Positions 1 to 10,780 of a DNA stretch of 64,000 nt are shown one piece after another; within the stretch, counting starts at the first letter, position 1, and the number at the start of each line of letters is the position of its first letter. Source of the DNA: Xylona heveae TC161 (Eukaryota; Ascomycota; Xylonomycetes; Xylonales; Xylonaceae). The stretch covers positions 992,001-1,056,000 of the forward strand of contig NW_017264194.1 of the NCBI RefSeq assembly GCF_001619985.1, read 5' to 3'. The notes below the pieces were generated by a model, which saw only the letters and a list, made by a program, of their open reading frames with translations, had not been told where the DNA came from and did not search any database. A program made the position numbers and the translations under genes.

Positions 1-258
1 GCATGTATCTTCCGATTCAAAGTCGACTATCGGTTCTCCTCCACTGGACAGCTCGACCTTATTCTGTGGTCGAAACCGCGCCACCACTGGGATACTCGTC
101 AGCCCATATTGCAAAGTCAAAAGATATTTCATTCCCGTCAAACAATACCCTTTATGGAGTTGTTCGCAGAACCCGTGCTGCTCCTATTCCGTTATCAATC
201 GTTAGTACCCGAGATTATCATGGATTTGGGTCCCGAAGACTTACGCCATGATGTTTAA
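1..258 (+). CDS. 3' end of an unidentified gene (partial, low confidence)
   Basis: Frame 1 is open from the first base of the window to a TAA at 256-258, giving 85 codons without a stop. The peptide has a protein-like mix of aromatic, hydrophobic and charged residues and ends in an acidic stretch (DLGPEDLRHDV). I do not recognise it. The other two plus frames are also open for about 200 nt, so the coding call is weak. If real, it is the last exon of a gene lying to the left of the window. Confidence 0.3.
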   Translation, partial: ACIFRFKVDYRFSSTGQLDLILWSKPRHHWDTRQPILQSQKIFHSRQTIPFMELFAEPVLLLFRYQSLVPEIIMDLGPEDLRHDV

Positions 259-1097
259 AGTCTTTGACGATTCAATATTAGTTTAGCAAACTCGACAATA
301 TTGTCATAGATTTCGATCTCTACTAGTTTGAGCCTGCCAGTCCCACGACGCATTGATTAATTGGTGAGGGGAGTCGCGGCCTCTGCGATGGTTCCGCCGT
401 TACGGCCTCGCGCAAAATGCTGCGCAAGGTCAGAAAATCGGATTCGGCCGGTTATCGATCAACAGACGTGATCGCAAGACTGCCCGTGGAGCTACTTGAC
501 GTGCAGGGGCTATATGCACAGCTTTGTCACACTTGACAGGGCCAAATTAATGGTGTTGACAATTGGTGTTGTTCGGCTTAGGCTCGACAACGCGCTAGCG
601 GCATCCCTAGCTAATGTTGACCCCTCGGACCCCTCGCGGCCCGCCCACTGAAATTGGCAAAGGCGGCTCGCAAGATATTCGCCAGGAATAATCACTGACG
701 CAGAACACCAAAATCATGTTTTTTGATAGAGAATGAATGGAATTTCGATCTGTATGAAGTAGAGAAATGTCATGAATCGACAAACGAGACCGCTTTGCTA
801 TGCTTTTCACACCAGCAAACACCGAGCAAAAAACTAAATACATAGGGGATCTCCATAAAGAACACCTTCCCAAAGAAGCACCTTCATCCGGCACTCAATG
901 ACACCAAATTCAACGATCATGATCTCATCATTCCGCCCGCAAGGGACATACATGCGGTATATGGCCAATCCACAGATTCCGAGTATCCGTCAAGATTCGC
1001 CGTTCCGGAAGCCAGGGAACTTGAGACAAAACGAAGCTTCATCCCATAATGCCGCCAAAAGAAAAAGACGCCCGAAAAGGAAAAGTAGTGCGATTGT
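259..1097. other. Intergenic, no gene seen
   Basis: About 840 bp between the left-edge reading frame and the stop of rad6. The short open frames on both strands overlap one another and none has splice signals or recognisable motifs. The right part should hold the rad6 3' UTR. Confidence 0.5.
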
Positions 1098-1843
1098 TCA
1101 ATCCTCCCAGCTCTTCTCAACGGTTTCTCGTACTCGTTTGGTGTACTCTCGGCGGTTGTCTTTATAAAGGTTTGAGGCCTCCACATTAGCAGGAGAGGAG
1201 GTGTTGGGATCGTTCAGGAGACTGTTCGAAAAGTCCATCATCAGTACTCGTGTTCAGTCCACTGGTAGGAATGAAAGAGCAACACCGATTGTGGGAATTT
1301 ACCTTTGAATGCTTGTGAGAATGGCAGCTACGTCATAGGTCGGACTCCAGCGATTTTGCAAAATGTCTAAGCACAGCTCACCGGTACCATAGACATTTGG
1401 ATGGAACATTTGACTGATGAATTTGACCCCCGGAGGTTTATTTGGGTATTGTTCTTCAAAGTGCATCACTAGCCGGAAGGTGCCATCCTCGAAAGGAGTG
1501 TCAGCAGGCCCAATAATCACAGCGTTCCTGGACATCATTCGAATTAGCCTTATATGTTCCGATGTGTCGGATTCTCGTAATTTCATCGTAGTCACGTACC
1601 AAGTCATGACATTATCGGCAATGGGAGAGGCCGATACTCCGGCGGGGGGATCGGTTTGCATGCGCTGTGACATGGGCAAATTAGCGTCTATTCAATGTAA
1701 ATGTTGATTCGTAGGACAAAAATTTGAGTCTATAGACAATATGTATCGATGTGGGGTTTATGCAAAAAGCGTGAACTTCAACGCATCATGGCGGGGCTCA
1801 CCTTGAAATCACGCATCAAACGACGTCGTGCTGAAGTCGACAT
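1098..1843 (-). CDS. rad6: Ubiquitin-conjugating enzyme E2 Rad6/Ubc2
   Basis: Four exons on the minus strand: 1843-1802, 1664-1600, 1527-1303 and 1221-1098, all with GT-AG introns, encode 151 aa. That is the length of fission yeast Rhp6 and Aspergillus UvsJ. The N-terminus reads [20 protein letters not shown]. The active-site cysteine is Cys88 in GELCLDIL. There is no long acidic tail of the budding-yeast type; the protein ends EKSWED. Rad6 transfers ubiquitin with Rad18 (PCNA, damage tolerance), Bre1 (histone H2B) and Ubr1 (N-degron proteins). Exon 1 codes for only 14 residues and is split off by a 137-nt intron. It is divergent from the bleomycin hydrolase gene. Confidence 0.97.
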
Positions 1844-2913
1844 GATGGTCTCTAAGGCGTCCGAAAATCTAATCGATAATATAGAGAATGGGTAATCTGT
1901 GTAGAAGCGATGCAATGCGCAGAGGTTGAAAATGGCTGAGTTGAAACAACTGTCTGGCGAGAGCGAATGTATGATGAAGAAAGGAAGAGAAGACCAGCGG
2001 AGTCTGAGAGGCGATGATGTTCCGATCCGCGGGGGGATTATTGGAGGTCGTTGCGGTCACCGTAGATAGCGCCTCACCTAAATTGAAGCGAAACGGGAAG
2101 CATTTGGTAAGATTCTCGGATCCGCAATCAACTACGTATTGTAGACGGCAAAAGACGACTTCACCACGTCAGTTGGTCAGCTTGGTCGGGGGTGAAAGAG
2201 CACCTTACATGTGCTTTGTGGCTTATCGTTCATTTACAAAAGTCTAGGAATGTGCCATACTGACTTACCTTATCTGATAGCAATACCAACGGTGTAACGG
2301 AAAATGGAGCCTCATGACTCCTTTGCCGCCTTACCAGAAGACATGCATCATTCACCGTCAATCAATCTATGATTTTTAATAAAACCAGACAAAACAAATA
2401 TCAGCATCTTCGATATCTGCGGGATTCTATGAAAAAATTAATCATTGAGCTTTGAACAAAGCCAAGAGCAAGGTCACGAGATCAATCATTATTTGGGGAG
2501 ACATTTATGCTTTGGGCAACCATTTGGGGTTAGACTGGATTGCTTGCCGTGTGACGCGCTGGCGTTATTCCCCGTCTTAGACCTGATTGGGTAGCTTGCT
2601 GTTCATCAAGGTGCCCTCGAGACTAATCCAAAGAAGGAAATTCCGTACCTTATCCAAATCACGCGTGCCCATTTATCCCCCATTTGCCCTATCGTCTGAG
2701 CTTCCCCCAGACGGAGCTGATAAGAACACACTGTATACGAGCAGTCGGTAGCTGAACCCTTGAGCTCAGAGAGTCTTAGTCACCGCCCCTCTTCCTGACG
2801 CCTATATCTCTCCTCCTCCCCGTTGTCCCCAGCTCCTTGCTGCTTTTATCATAGCTCTGCAAAATTCAGCCTCCGTAGATCATCCTTGCTGTTATATCTG
2901 TTTAACTCGGAAA
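1844..2913. promoter_or_regulatory. Divergent promoter region rad6 / bleomycin hydrolase
   Basis: About 1.07 kb separates the two start codons and must carry both promoters. A pyrimidine-rich tract at about 2790-2860 lies just upstream of the plus-strand start, a common arrangement before fungal transcription starts. No protein or RNA gene was found. Confidence 0.5.
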
Positions 2914-4890
2914 ATGGGTGCCTCCCAGTCCAAAGTACCTGACCCAGTAACGAATGAGAAGCTCCCGGAGCGGCTGCGAGCTCTCGAGATTAGGGGAGAA
3001 GAATCCTTCTCAGAGAAAACTCTCAAAGGTATCGTAAAACACCAGTGCACATCTATCCTTAGGGTCAGATATTCCAAATCATACGGCTGCTGATCGGTAT
3101 CTTCTTGCAGTCCCACATTATTCGGCTTCAGGGTCGCCTGATGTCTCAATAACTAAGGCCGAAACATGGGAGAAAGAGCTACTCGAGGACCCAAAGGTAT
3201 ATTCGACCTCGGGTTTAGATCTGAATGAACCAGCTAACCTGGATCACAAAGAACCGTCTCGCCCTGGCGGCACTCTCCTCAAACGCGCCCACTACTGTCT
3301 TGACGTCTCGATCCGCTGAAATCGCGGACACGCAGAACTTCAATATCAAAATCCCATTTGAGGGTGGCCCCGTCACTAATCAGAACCGCTCCGGCCGTTG
3401 CTGGCTTTTTGCCTCTACAAATGTCTTCCGTGTGGCGCTCATGCGAAGATATAGTTTGGAGCAATTCGAACTTAGCCAGTCCTATCTCTTCTTCTGGGAC
3501 AAGCTTGAGAAGGCGAATTATTTCCTCGAGCAAATTCTCGACACACTCGACGAAGACTTGGACAGCAGATTGACCCAGACTCTTCTGGCCAGCCCTGTCG
3601 GAGATGGTGGTCAGTGGGATATGGTCGCCAACCTTGTTGAAAAATACGGATTGGTAAGTCTGAACAGCACCTATTGTTTCTTGCGCTCCCTGCTGCACAA
3701 CAACCAAACAGGAATCTGTCACGCCTATAAACCGCTAATTTACATTTGCTCATGTAGGTTCCTCAAACTCTTTATCCCGATTCGTACAATGCACGAAACT
3801 CGAGTGCTATGGACACACTCTTGACGACCAAGCTCCGCGAGGATGCTCTGGAACTACGCCGTCTCAGCAGTAAGATTGTCAATGCCAAGTCCTCGCTCTC
3901 CGGAGTGAAGGAGAAAATGATGCAGGAAATCCATGGCATAATTACACTTATGCTTGGGCCTCCACCTAGCCCATCCAAGGAATTTACATGGGAGTTTTAT
4001 GACAAGAACGGCAAGTTCAAGAAGATTGTCACAACTCCACTCAAGTTTGCCCAGGACCTTTCGAGCCCCGAATCTGTTCGCGCTTGCGCAGGAACAGACG
4101 TCCATCAACTTTTCAGCCTCGTCAACGATCCAAGGAACCCATACGGTAAGCTGCTCAGTGTATCCAGACTTGGAAATGTCACTGGCGGCCGACCTATTAC
4201 TTATGTGAACGTTGACATGAATGTGAGTTTCCCTGAACCTCTCCCTTAGATCCATCATTGTGGTCATGGCGTAAATAAAACACTTTCTGACTGTCAACCT
4301 TCCTCCTTCTATACGAAAAGACCATGAAATCCGCTTGCATTAGCATGCTTCGCGCCGGTCTGCCCATCTTCTTTGGAAGTGACGTTGGAAAATACAGCAA
4401 CTCAACGTCGGGCATCATGGACGTCGACTTGATTGACTACGAACTTGGTTTCAACATTAAACTTGGCATGTCCAAAGCGCAGCGCCTCATGACTGGCGAA
4501 AGCGCCATGACCCATGCCATGGTCTTGACTGCCGTGCACGTAGTCGATGGCAAGCCTGTCCGATGGCGCGTCCAGAACAGCTGGGGCACCAGCGCTGGCA
4601 CCGACGGGTACTTTGTCATGAGCGATCGCTGGATGGACCAGTTTGTGTACCAAGCTGTGGTGGACCCGTCCTTTGTTTCAAAGGAGGTCAGAGACGTGCT
4701 TAAGAAGCAACCAAAGTCAGTACTCTCTCTACGTATTCCTTTAACAAGCCAAGTTGGTTTTTCTTTACTAACGTATGAAATTATGAACAGGATGCTCAAC
4801 TTGTGGGACCCAATGGTGAGTATCAATCTTAAATCACCGCACATGTAGTCTGTCACTTGCTAACTAAGAAACTAGGGTGCTTTGGCATAA
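2914..4890 (+). CDS. lap3: Bleomycin hydrolase / cysteine aminopeptidase (Lap3/Gal6, C1B)
   Basis: Seven exons (2914-3028, 3111-3196, 3252-3653, 3758-4222, 4321-4715, 4791-4815, 4876-4890) encode 500 aa. The papain-type triad is visible: Cys117 in NRSGRCWLFA, His421 in MTHAMVL and Asn442 in QNSWGT. The family forms a hexameric barrel aminopeptidase that degrades small peptides, homocysteine thiolactone and bleomycin in the cytosol. The N-terminus MGASQSK fits the N-myristoylation pattern (Gly2, Ser6), suggesting membrane targeting of part of the pool. The chain ends WDPMGALA-stop, so it lacks the extra last residue that yeast Gal6 trims off itself. The last two exons are tiny (25 and 15 nt). 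Confidence 0.95.
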
Positions 4891-5667
4891 TTTTGCCCGC
4901 TTTGGTATATCATAATGAATAGATGGATATATTATGCATGGCGGATGCATCGAATCTTTTAGTTTTGGGTTTCTCGCGTCATATGTTGGATATCTTTTGT
5001 ACTGTGCTTCCCTCTAGGCGTAGAATTTTGATATCTCGATGCAGCTTGATTTTGATTTGCTCCTTGATTTTCCTCCCCGTTCTGCATAGCTGACTTAGGC
5101 CATCATCCGTACTGCAATATGATTTTGTCACCGTTACACTGTGGCCTTGCCAGTAGATAGACCCATTAATCGAGAATAAGAATTATGGCAAACACGAGAT
5201 GCAGTCAAGAGTTATACCCCCGAGTGACTAATCCCAGTTGACATGATCCTGGATAATTCAAACGTTATATTATATCCTTCTTTGCAAGTGAAAAAGCAGG
5301 ATTGCTTTCCAGAGCTAAAACAACTCTATGACACCAGTCACGTAATATAATTAATGCAGGGTTCGAATAACATATTCAGCCCTCCAAAAACTCCTTGTAC
5401 GCCAAACCCTAGTTCTTCCCATGGGATGATCGCGTCTCTTTCTCCGTATTGCGGTTTTTCGAAAAATGCAATGATAAAACCCTCGTGTAAATGTGCCAGT
5501 ACCGTGATGCGAGATCTGGTAGATCGTCCGGCCAAAATGCTGATGCACCATCGACGCAGACAAAGAAAATTAGAAAGATATTAATAAAGAAGAAGGAAAG
5601 CAAGGAAAATGGGAACAGAAAGTAGAAAACAGAAAACTGAAACAGAGAACGGAGAACAGAAGCAAAT
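4891..5667. other. Convergent intergenic region, no gene seen
   Basis: About 780 bp between two converging 3' ends (bleomycin hydrolase and gpi8). It holds the two 3' UTRs and a purine-rich stretch at 5580-5660 with repeated GAAAAC/GGAACAG-like words. No supported gene. Confidence 0.5.
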
Positions 5668-7000
5668 CTATCGTTTTGCCTCAATCCACGATCCAGCAGC
5701 CCAGGCAAGTGCACATGCTAAGAGAGCTCCAACGCCAGCAATCGACTTGGACCAAGTGCGATCTACTTGGACTTTTACCGCGCCGATGTTTTCTCTGCGG
5801 ATTCTTCTTGCTGCTGCGGCTGCTGCTTCACCTCGTGGCTCGGCTTCGGCACGCCCAGGCTGGGCAGCAGGAGGTGATGCAAAAGAAGAGGAAGAAGAAG
5901 ATTGAGCCTGCCGCTCGGGCGTATCAGACCGCTTGCGCTTCTTGGCGATCAATTTGCCCAACTGTACGAGATCTTCTTTCCACTCGGACGCGTTTCCTGC
6001 GCCTGAACCGCCGTTTTCGACTTCCACATTCTGGACGTTGCCGAAGAAATCCATGACAAGCCTGCTCCGCGCAGCTTCTTCCCCGCCGGTAAACAAATCG
6101 TACCGGATCCCAGGGTGCGAATGGATCTTCGCCTCGTCGTAGCTGTCGAATAAATCGCCAAGAGTCATCTTGGATGAAGGCTCTCGAACATGGGTCTCCA
6201 AAAAGTCCAAGTTGTAATACGTATATCGATCAATGACGGCGACGCCGACGTCGTTGTCTGCGTGGTGGGAATAAGACGACTGGTCGATTTCCGAAGAGCC
6301 CGTGGAGATGATGTTTGGAGAGTAGATTTTGCTGTACATTGTGTTGGCTTGGCATGTGTCGATCATGAAGAGCATTTCGTGGTATCTGTACACGACAGGA
6401 TCATCAATTCTCTGTAATTCCATGAAGCGGCGGATTTTCCCCAGAAATATATCACAGAAAGGATGTGAAAGCAGCATACCTCTTCTTTTCCCACATTTGC
6501 TCAAACGCATCAGCGAGGTCAAACGCGCTGATCTCTTCTGCATCCTGAAACTTGAGAAACTCGTTTCCCCCATGCCCAGTCATGTATACAAGAATATTAC
6601 TCCGATCGTCTGTCAAGAGCCGCTTGCTTCGAGGCATTTCTTCTCCAACCCGATCGGTCAGTAGTCTGATAAAGTTCTCCACAGTGACTTCGTATCCGCG
6701 ATAGTCGACTTCAATATTATCTCCGTAAAGATCCAGTGCTCGATCGGCGTTGTTGTATACGGTTCCCGGAAAGGCATTGCGCGGGTTGCAGGCCATGTCG
6801 TCTGGTAGCATGAGAATGATCTGCGAGTCGGGGATCCCAAGCCGTTTGACGGTCCGGTAGAGTGATAGCACATTGGCCAGGTGTCGATAGTTGAACCAAA
6901 AGCGCGACGTGCATACCAGAACGGCCCAATTCGATGTATGCTCTGCGCTCGCAAGGGCCAGATATAGGAGTAACCCGAAGAGGGTCAAAAGTAGGCGCAT
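5668..7000 (-). CDS. gpi8: GPI-anchor transamidase catalytic subunit Gpi8 (PIG-K)
   Basis: Two exons, 7000-6480 and 6385-5668, joined by a 94-nt intron, give 412 aa. A signal peptide ([19 protein letters not shown]) is followed by a C13 legumain-like protease domain. The dyad is His143 (MTGHGGNEF) and Cys185 ([10 protein letters not shown]). A low-complexity Ser/Ala-rich linker follows, then a hydrophobic segment at about 388-407 and a short basic tail, matching the lumenal enzyme with a C-terminal membrane anchor. It cleaves the C-terminal signal of ER proteins and attaches a preformed GPI anchor within the Gaa1/Gpi16/Gpi17/Gab1 complex. In fungi this supports wall mannoprotein biogenesis. 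Confidence 0.97.
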
Positions 7001-7602
7001 CTTGAGGATGGTTGAGTGTGTTGAGTCTTTCTCTATTTGTGCGAATTCATATGGTTATGCGGATATGGTGCCCGCACGAGACACCGGTATTTCAGGTGCT
7101 TCTGTGCTTGCTGTATAGAATGCCTAGGGTGGTGTGTTGGTGTTGTTCTTGAAACAATCAGGATGGCTTATGGTGATTAGTGATGATGATGTTGCCCCGT
7201 GCGCTACGTAGGAGCCAAGGGAGGAAATGCTAACTGTAAGCGTCCGTTCTCTTACCCGACTACCGATACCAGACTTTGCAAATCTCGCTACTACGGTAGC
7301 TAAATTTGGCGTAAAGATGCTGTTAGTTTTAGCCCCATATCGTGTTGCCACTGGCCAAATTGTTATAAAGCTGGCTGTTGCTTTCCAGCGAAAATAGGAC
7401 TTTTGCTCAGCATGAGTTGAGCCTGGTTAGGGTATATGACCCCGGCAGTCTGTTGAAAATTGATCTGTATTAAAAAGGAATTTTTGAAGATAAATATCAT
7501 GTCCAGTATCTTACTTCTGGTCTTCAATTGTTTATTTGATATTTTGTGATTCAAGCAATGGGAATATAATAGTTGTATTCTTCTATGGCTCGCTCATTTG
7601 GG
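7001..7602. other. Tandem intergenic region
   Basis: About 600 bp between the gpi8 start and the stop of the next minus-strand gene, so it holds the gpi8 promoter and the upstream 3' UTR. No gene was found on either strand. Confidence 0.5.
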
Positions 7603-9926
7603 TCATGCCTGGACCGTCTGCTCCATGATTATCCGCCCCTCTAGTCTTGGCCTGATACCGGTTGTCCAGCTCGGCATGAACTCGCCCTCATCATCCCAGA
7701 CCATACCAACATTCTCCCTCTTGACGCCAGCCAGTCTCATCCATTTCCTGGTAACCATCCTCGCCACAGTGCATCTCCTTTCACGATGGTGGGTACCTGG
7801 AGAGGCCCTGCCAACAGTCATCGTTTCGTCGTCTGTATCATAGTCTAGTTCGGCTGGCTTTTCTTCAACCGCAGGTTTCGGTGCTTGCGGATCATCCGTG
7901 TCGGTTGTCGTTTGACCAACCGGTGCTTGCGAGTCGGGCTCTTTGAAATAACCGCTCTCACACATGCGCTCATGAATATTCGTTAGATGCATTCGAATGT
8001 GTGGACCCATTCGTCGCCATTTCCCAATAACTTTGAGGCTCATAAAATATTGACGCAAAATTGTGCTGATCATGACGCCCTGCTCTTCTGAGACCAATTC
8101 TTCTGCTTGCCCGCCTTCGCTTTCGACAAGTAAGGATTGGAAACCGTCTTTCCCTCGGCCCATATACCCTCTTGTACAGAGGACATATTTTCGTTCGAGA
8201 TCGAGCGGACCATCCCCGATGCGCGCCCATAGTATCCTTGATCCAGACGGCGCTTTAGGATTGAACTTGAATTGAATGCTAGAAACTTGCGAAAAACGAC
8301 CTGCAATGTCTCAAAGTCAGTGGTCTACTTGCTTCGCGTGTCTAAAAAGACAGTCTCACCTTCCAATGCTGGATATTTGGAAACAGAGTTCTCTAATGCT
8401 TCTAGTATGGCTCGGCCAGTAACTCTGAGAACAATGACGGGATCTTCAAAAGGAAAGCAGTTCATGATGTCTTTCAGATGAATGATACCAGGAGAATAGA
8501 TCTGATCTCCTCTGATTGTTCCTCCAGCCATGAGCGCACAATCAGCGTTGTAGTAGTGACGCATCAAATCGCACACGAAATTTCCTAAATTTGACTCTTT
8601 CAAACGGGCCGTCTCAAATCTGGCATCGAGAGGCACTGCTGAGTATCCTATAGGCTTTTCAAGTTTTGCTGCAGAAAAAGGTTGGCTAAACTACTTTGCT
8701 GTGTAGACCTGATGAGATGCTCACCTTTCAAGCTTGTTTCAAGTCTCTCAATCGCTTGAAGCGTCACAGGATCCTCTGCTACCTCGCGCAAGACGTCTCG
8801 ACGAGTAATGTCAAAATCCCATCCATGGCTTCCGTCTTGCTTTTTCCGAGCTTCAATGTAGCTTAATTGCCTGAAGTCGGTTCCAGAGCGAAGAACATGG
8901 GTTTTATTAACGAAATGATGACCATAAAAGTGATCATGACCGCCCATAATAATATCGATAAGCCCTGGTGTAGTTTTCTCTGCAAGTTTTAGATCATTGG
9001 GTTCACGCTAGTTGTGCGTCGTGTGTCAGTGAGTGACCAAGGAAAAGGGAGGCATTCTTAGATACCATATGTGTAACAGCGATGATAATTTCTGCGCCTT
9101 GGGCTCTTAGCCCAGGCACCAACTCCTCAGCAGTCGCCGATGCTGACTTGTATATAAGATTCGGCGGTAAGGAATTAATCGTCTCCAGCCTACCCTTATC
9201 AACATTCTGGTGCTTAGAGGTTGAGAGGCATTAAGTCATCTTACCACTCGCGCTCAACTAGTCCAATAACACCGACTTTAATGCCATTTGAAGAAGTGAG
9301 TATCAAAGTCTTCTGACAGTTTCCAAGAGCCGCATTTTCTTCAGCCAGGTCTGGGTCCAGCACGTTGGCTATAAGCCAAGGGAACGTGCATCGCCCCGCT
9401 AAATATCGAAACTGCGTTACACCAAAATCAAGATCATGATTCTTGGGCAGTATTAGCTCCTGATTTTAGATTATCGGCGCCTTGGAAACATGACTCACTC
9501 CCAAGCATGCCACATCGATGCCTGTGCCATTGAGGAAATCGATCATGTGAGCACCTTTGCTGATTGCTTGAAACAGATTTAGCCTTAGTCCTTTTCGAAA
9601 AATGGAACATTTATTGAATCCTTACTGCTTTCAATTGATGGGTTGAATGCATCTCCGGAAAAGAAGGTCAATAATTTGGGTTGCGAATCATATTGTGGGG
9701 AGTTGTATTCGTTGATGAGGGTCTGAAACCGAGCGATGCCGCCGACGGGATCCTGTGATCCGGCTCTATCAAAGTCAGTCAGCAAACCCCCTTTTCTTAA
9801 CTTTCGTAAACAGTTTTAGAAACAAACATACTCTACGTGGTATACATCATTGTAATGCAAAAGACGGAGATCTGGAGGATCATTTCGGCCGCTAGAGAAT
9901 GTAATCGATGTACCAGGTGGAGCCAT
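7603..9926 (-). CDS. 5'-nucleotidase/UshA-like metallophosphoesterase
   Basis: Eight exons (9926-9832, 9765-9626, 9566-9499, 9441-9245, 9189-9066, 9007-8725, 8647-8360, 8300-7603) encode 630 aa. The calcineurin-like N-terminal domain shows the metal-binding motifs HYNDVYHV, LGNHDLDFG, VTHMREPND and GGHDHFYGHH. The second half carries the 5'-nucleotidase C-terminal (substrate-binding) domain, including LKESNLGNFVCDLMR and GGTIRGD. No signal peptide or membrane anchor is evident, so a cytosolic enzyme on nucleotides or other phosphoesters is likely; the substrate cannot be read from sequence. Acidic and Pro-rich stretches near the C-terminus are fungal additions. All splice phases fit. Confidence 0.9.
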
Positions 9927-10780
9927 GATAAGCTACCACCAAGAAGTAAAGGAGTATGGTTTGTCAAATTAACATCTAATTAGACTTTGGTGCCGAATCA
10001 GTCCGTGCTAAAATTTTCTCTGGCCTTTGTTGTCCTACTCCAGCGGCACCAAGCCCATCACCTCATTTGAGTCATAGCGTGCCCCAGATCCGCGATATTG
10101 CCGCAAAATACCGCCTTTGCGGGAGTAACCACAGAACTACCCACTAGTCTATATTCGGACAATTGAACCTTACAGAGTGATCATGGATGTGTTGATATCA
10201 TGAAAGAACATTAAAACACGGCCCTGAGCAGTTCTGCTTCGGCTACCAAACAGACTGGAATAAAGACTTTTCTTTACGAATGAAGAGAGGGTTTTCATCC
10301 CTAGGATCTTACACCTTGCACAATGCATTGCGAGCGCCCCAAGAATTCATCGATGCTAAGGGTTGAAGGGAAGCAAGATATCATCCGGCAATACGATCAT
10401 CAAATGCCGGGTTCGCAATCACTGATCCAGATGCTCTGTAAGTATATAATTGATTGTCATTTTTTTTGGGGAATGATTATATTATTATCATACAATGTGA
10501 CATCGTGCCTTAATTTGGAAACCCGTAAAGATATATCCAATCCCAGTCATCATTAGTGAGTAGAGTAGTGCAACTTCGAGGCAGAGGGTCCAACCTGGCT
10601 CTCTGATATCTCTGTAGAAATCCAGATATACCATTGAAACCACAATCCACCCTCCCTCTCGAGCGGATACATGTCATGTTTTCATAAATATTTTATACAA
10701 AGCAAAGTATTCATAACGGAATTCCACAAAGGATTTCCTTCCGCAACGCCTCTCATGCTATTCATGACAGAGTCTAGGCA
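9927..10780. other. Tandem intergenic region, no gene seen
   Basis: About 850 bp between the phosphoesterase start and the stop of the next gene. It is moderately AT-rich. Short open frames at 10323-10556 and 10671-10880 show no homology or splice structure that I recognise. Confidence 0.45.

Noticed and set aside
5354-5375. GGTTCGAA word resembling a tRNA B box
   Set aside because: Flanks cannot form a T stem or acceptor stem and no A box lies at the right distance.
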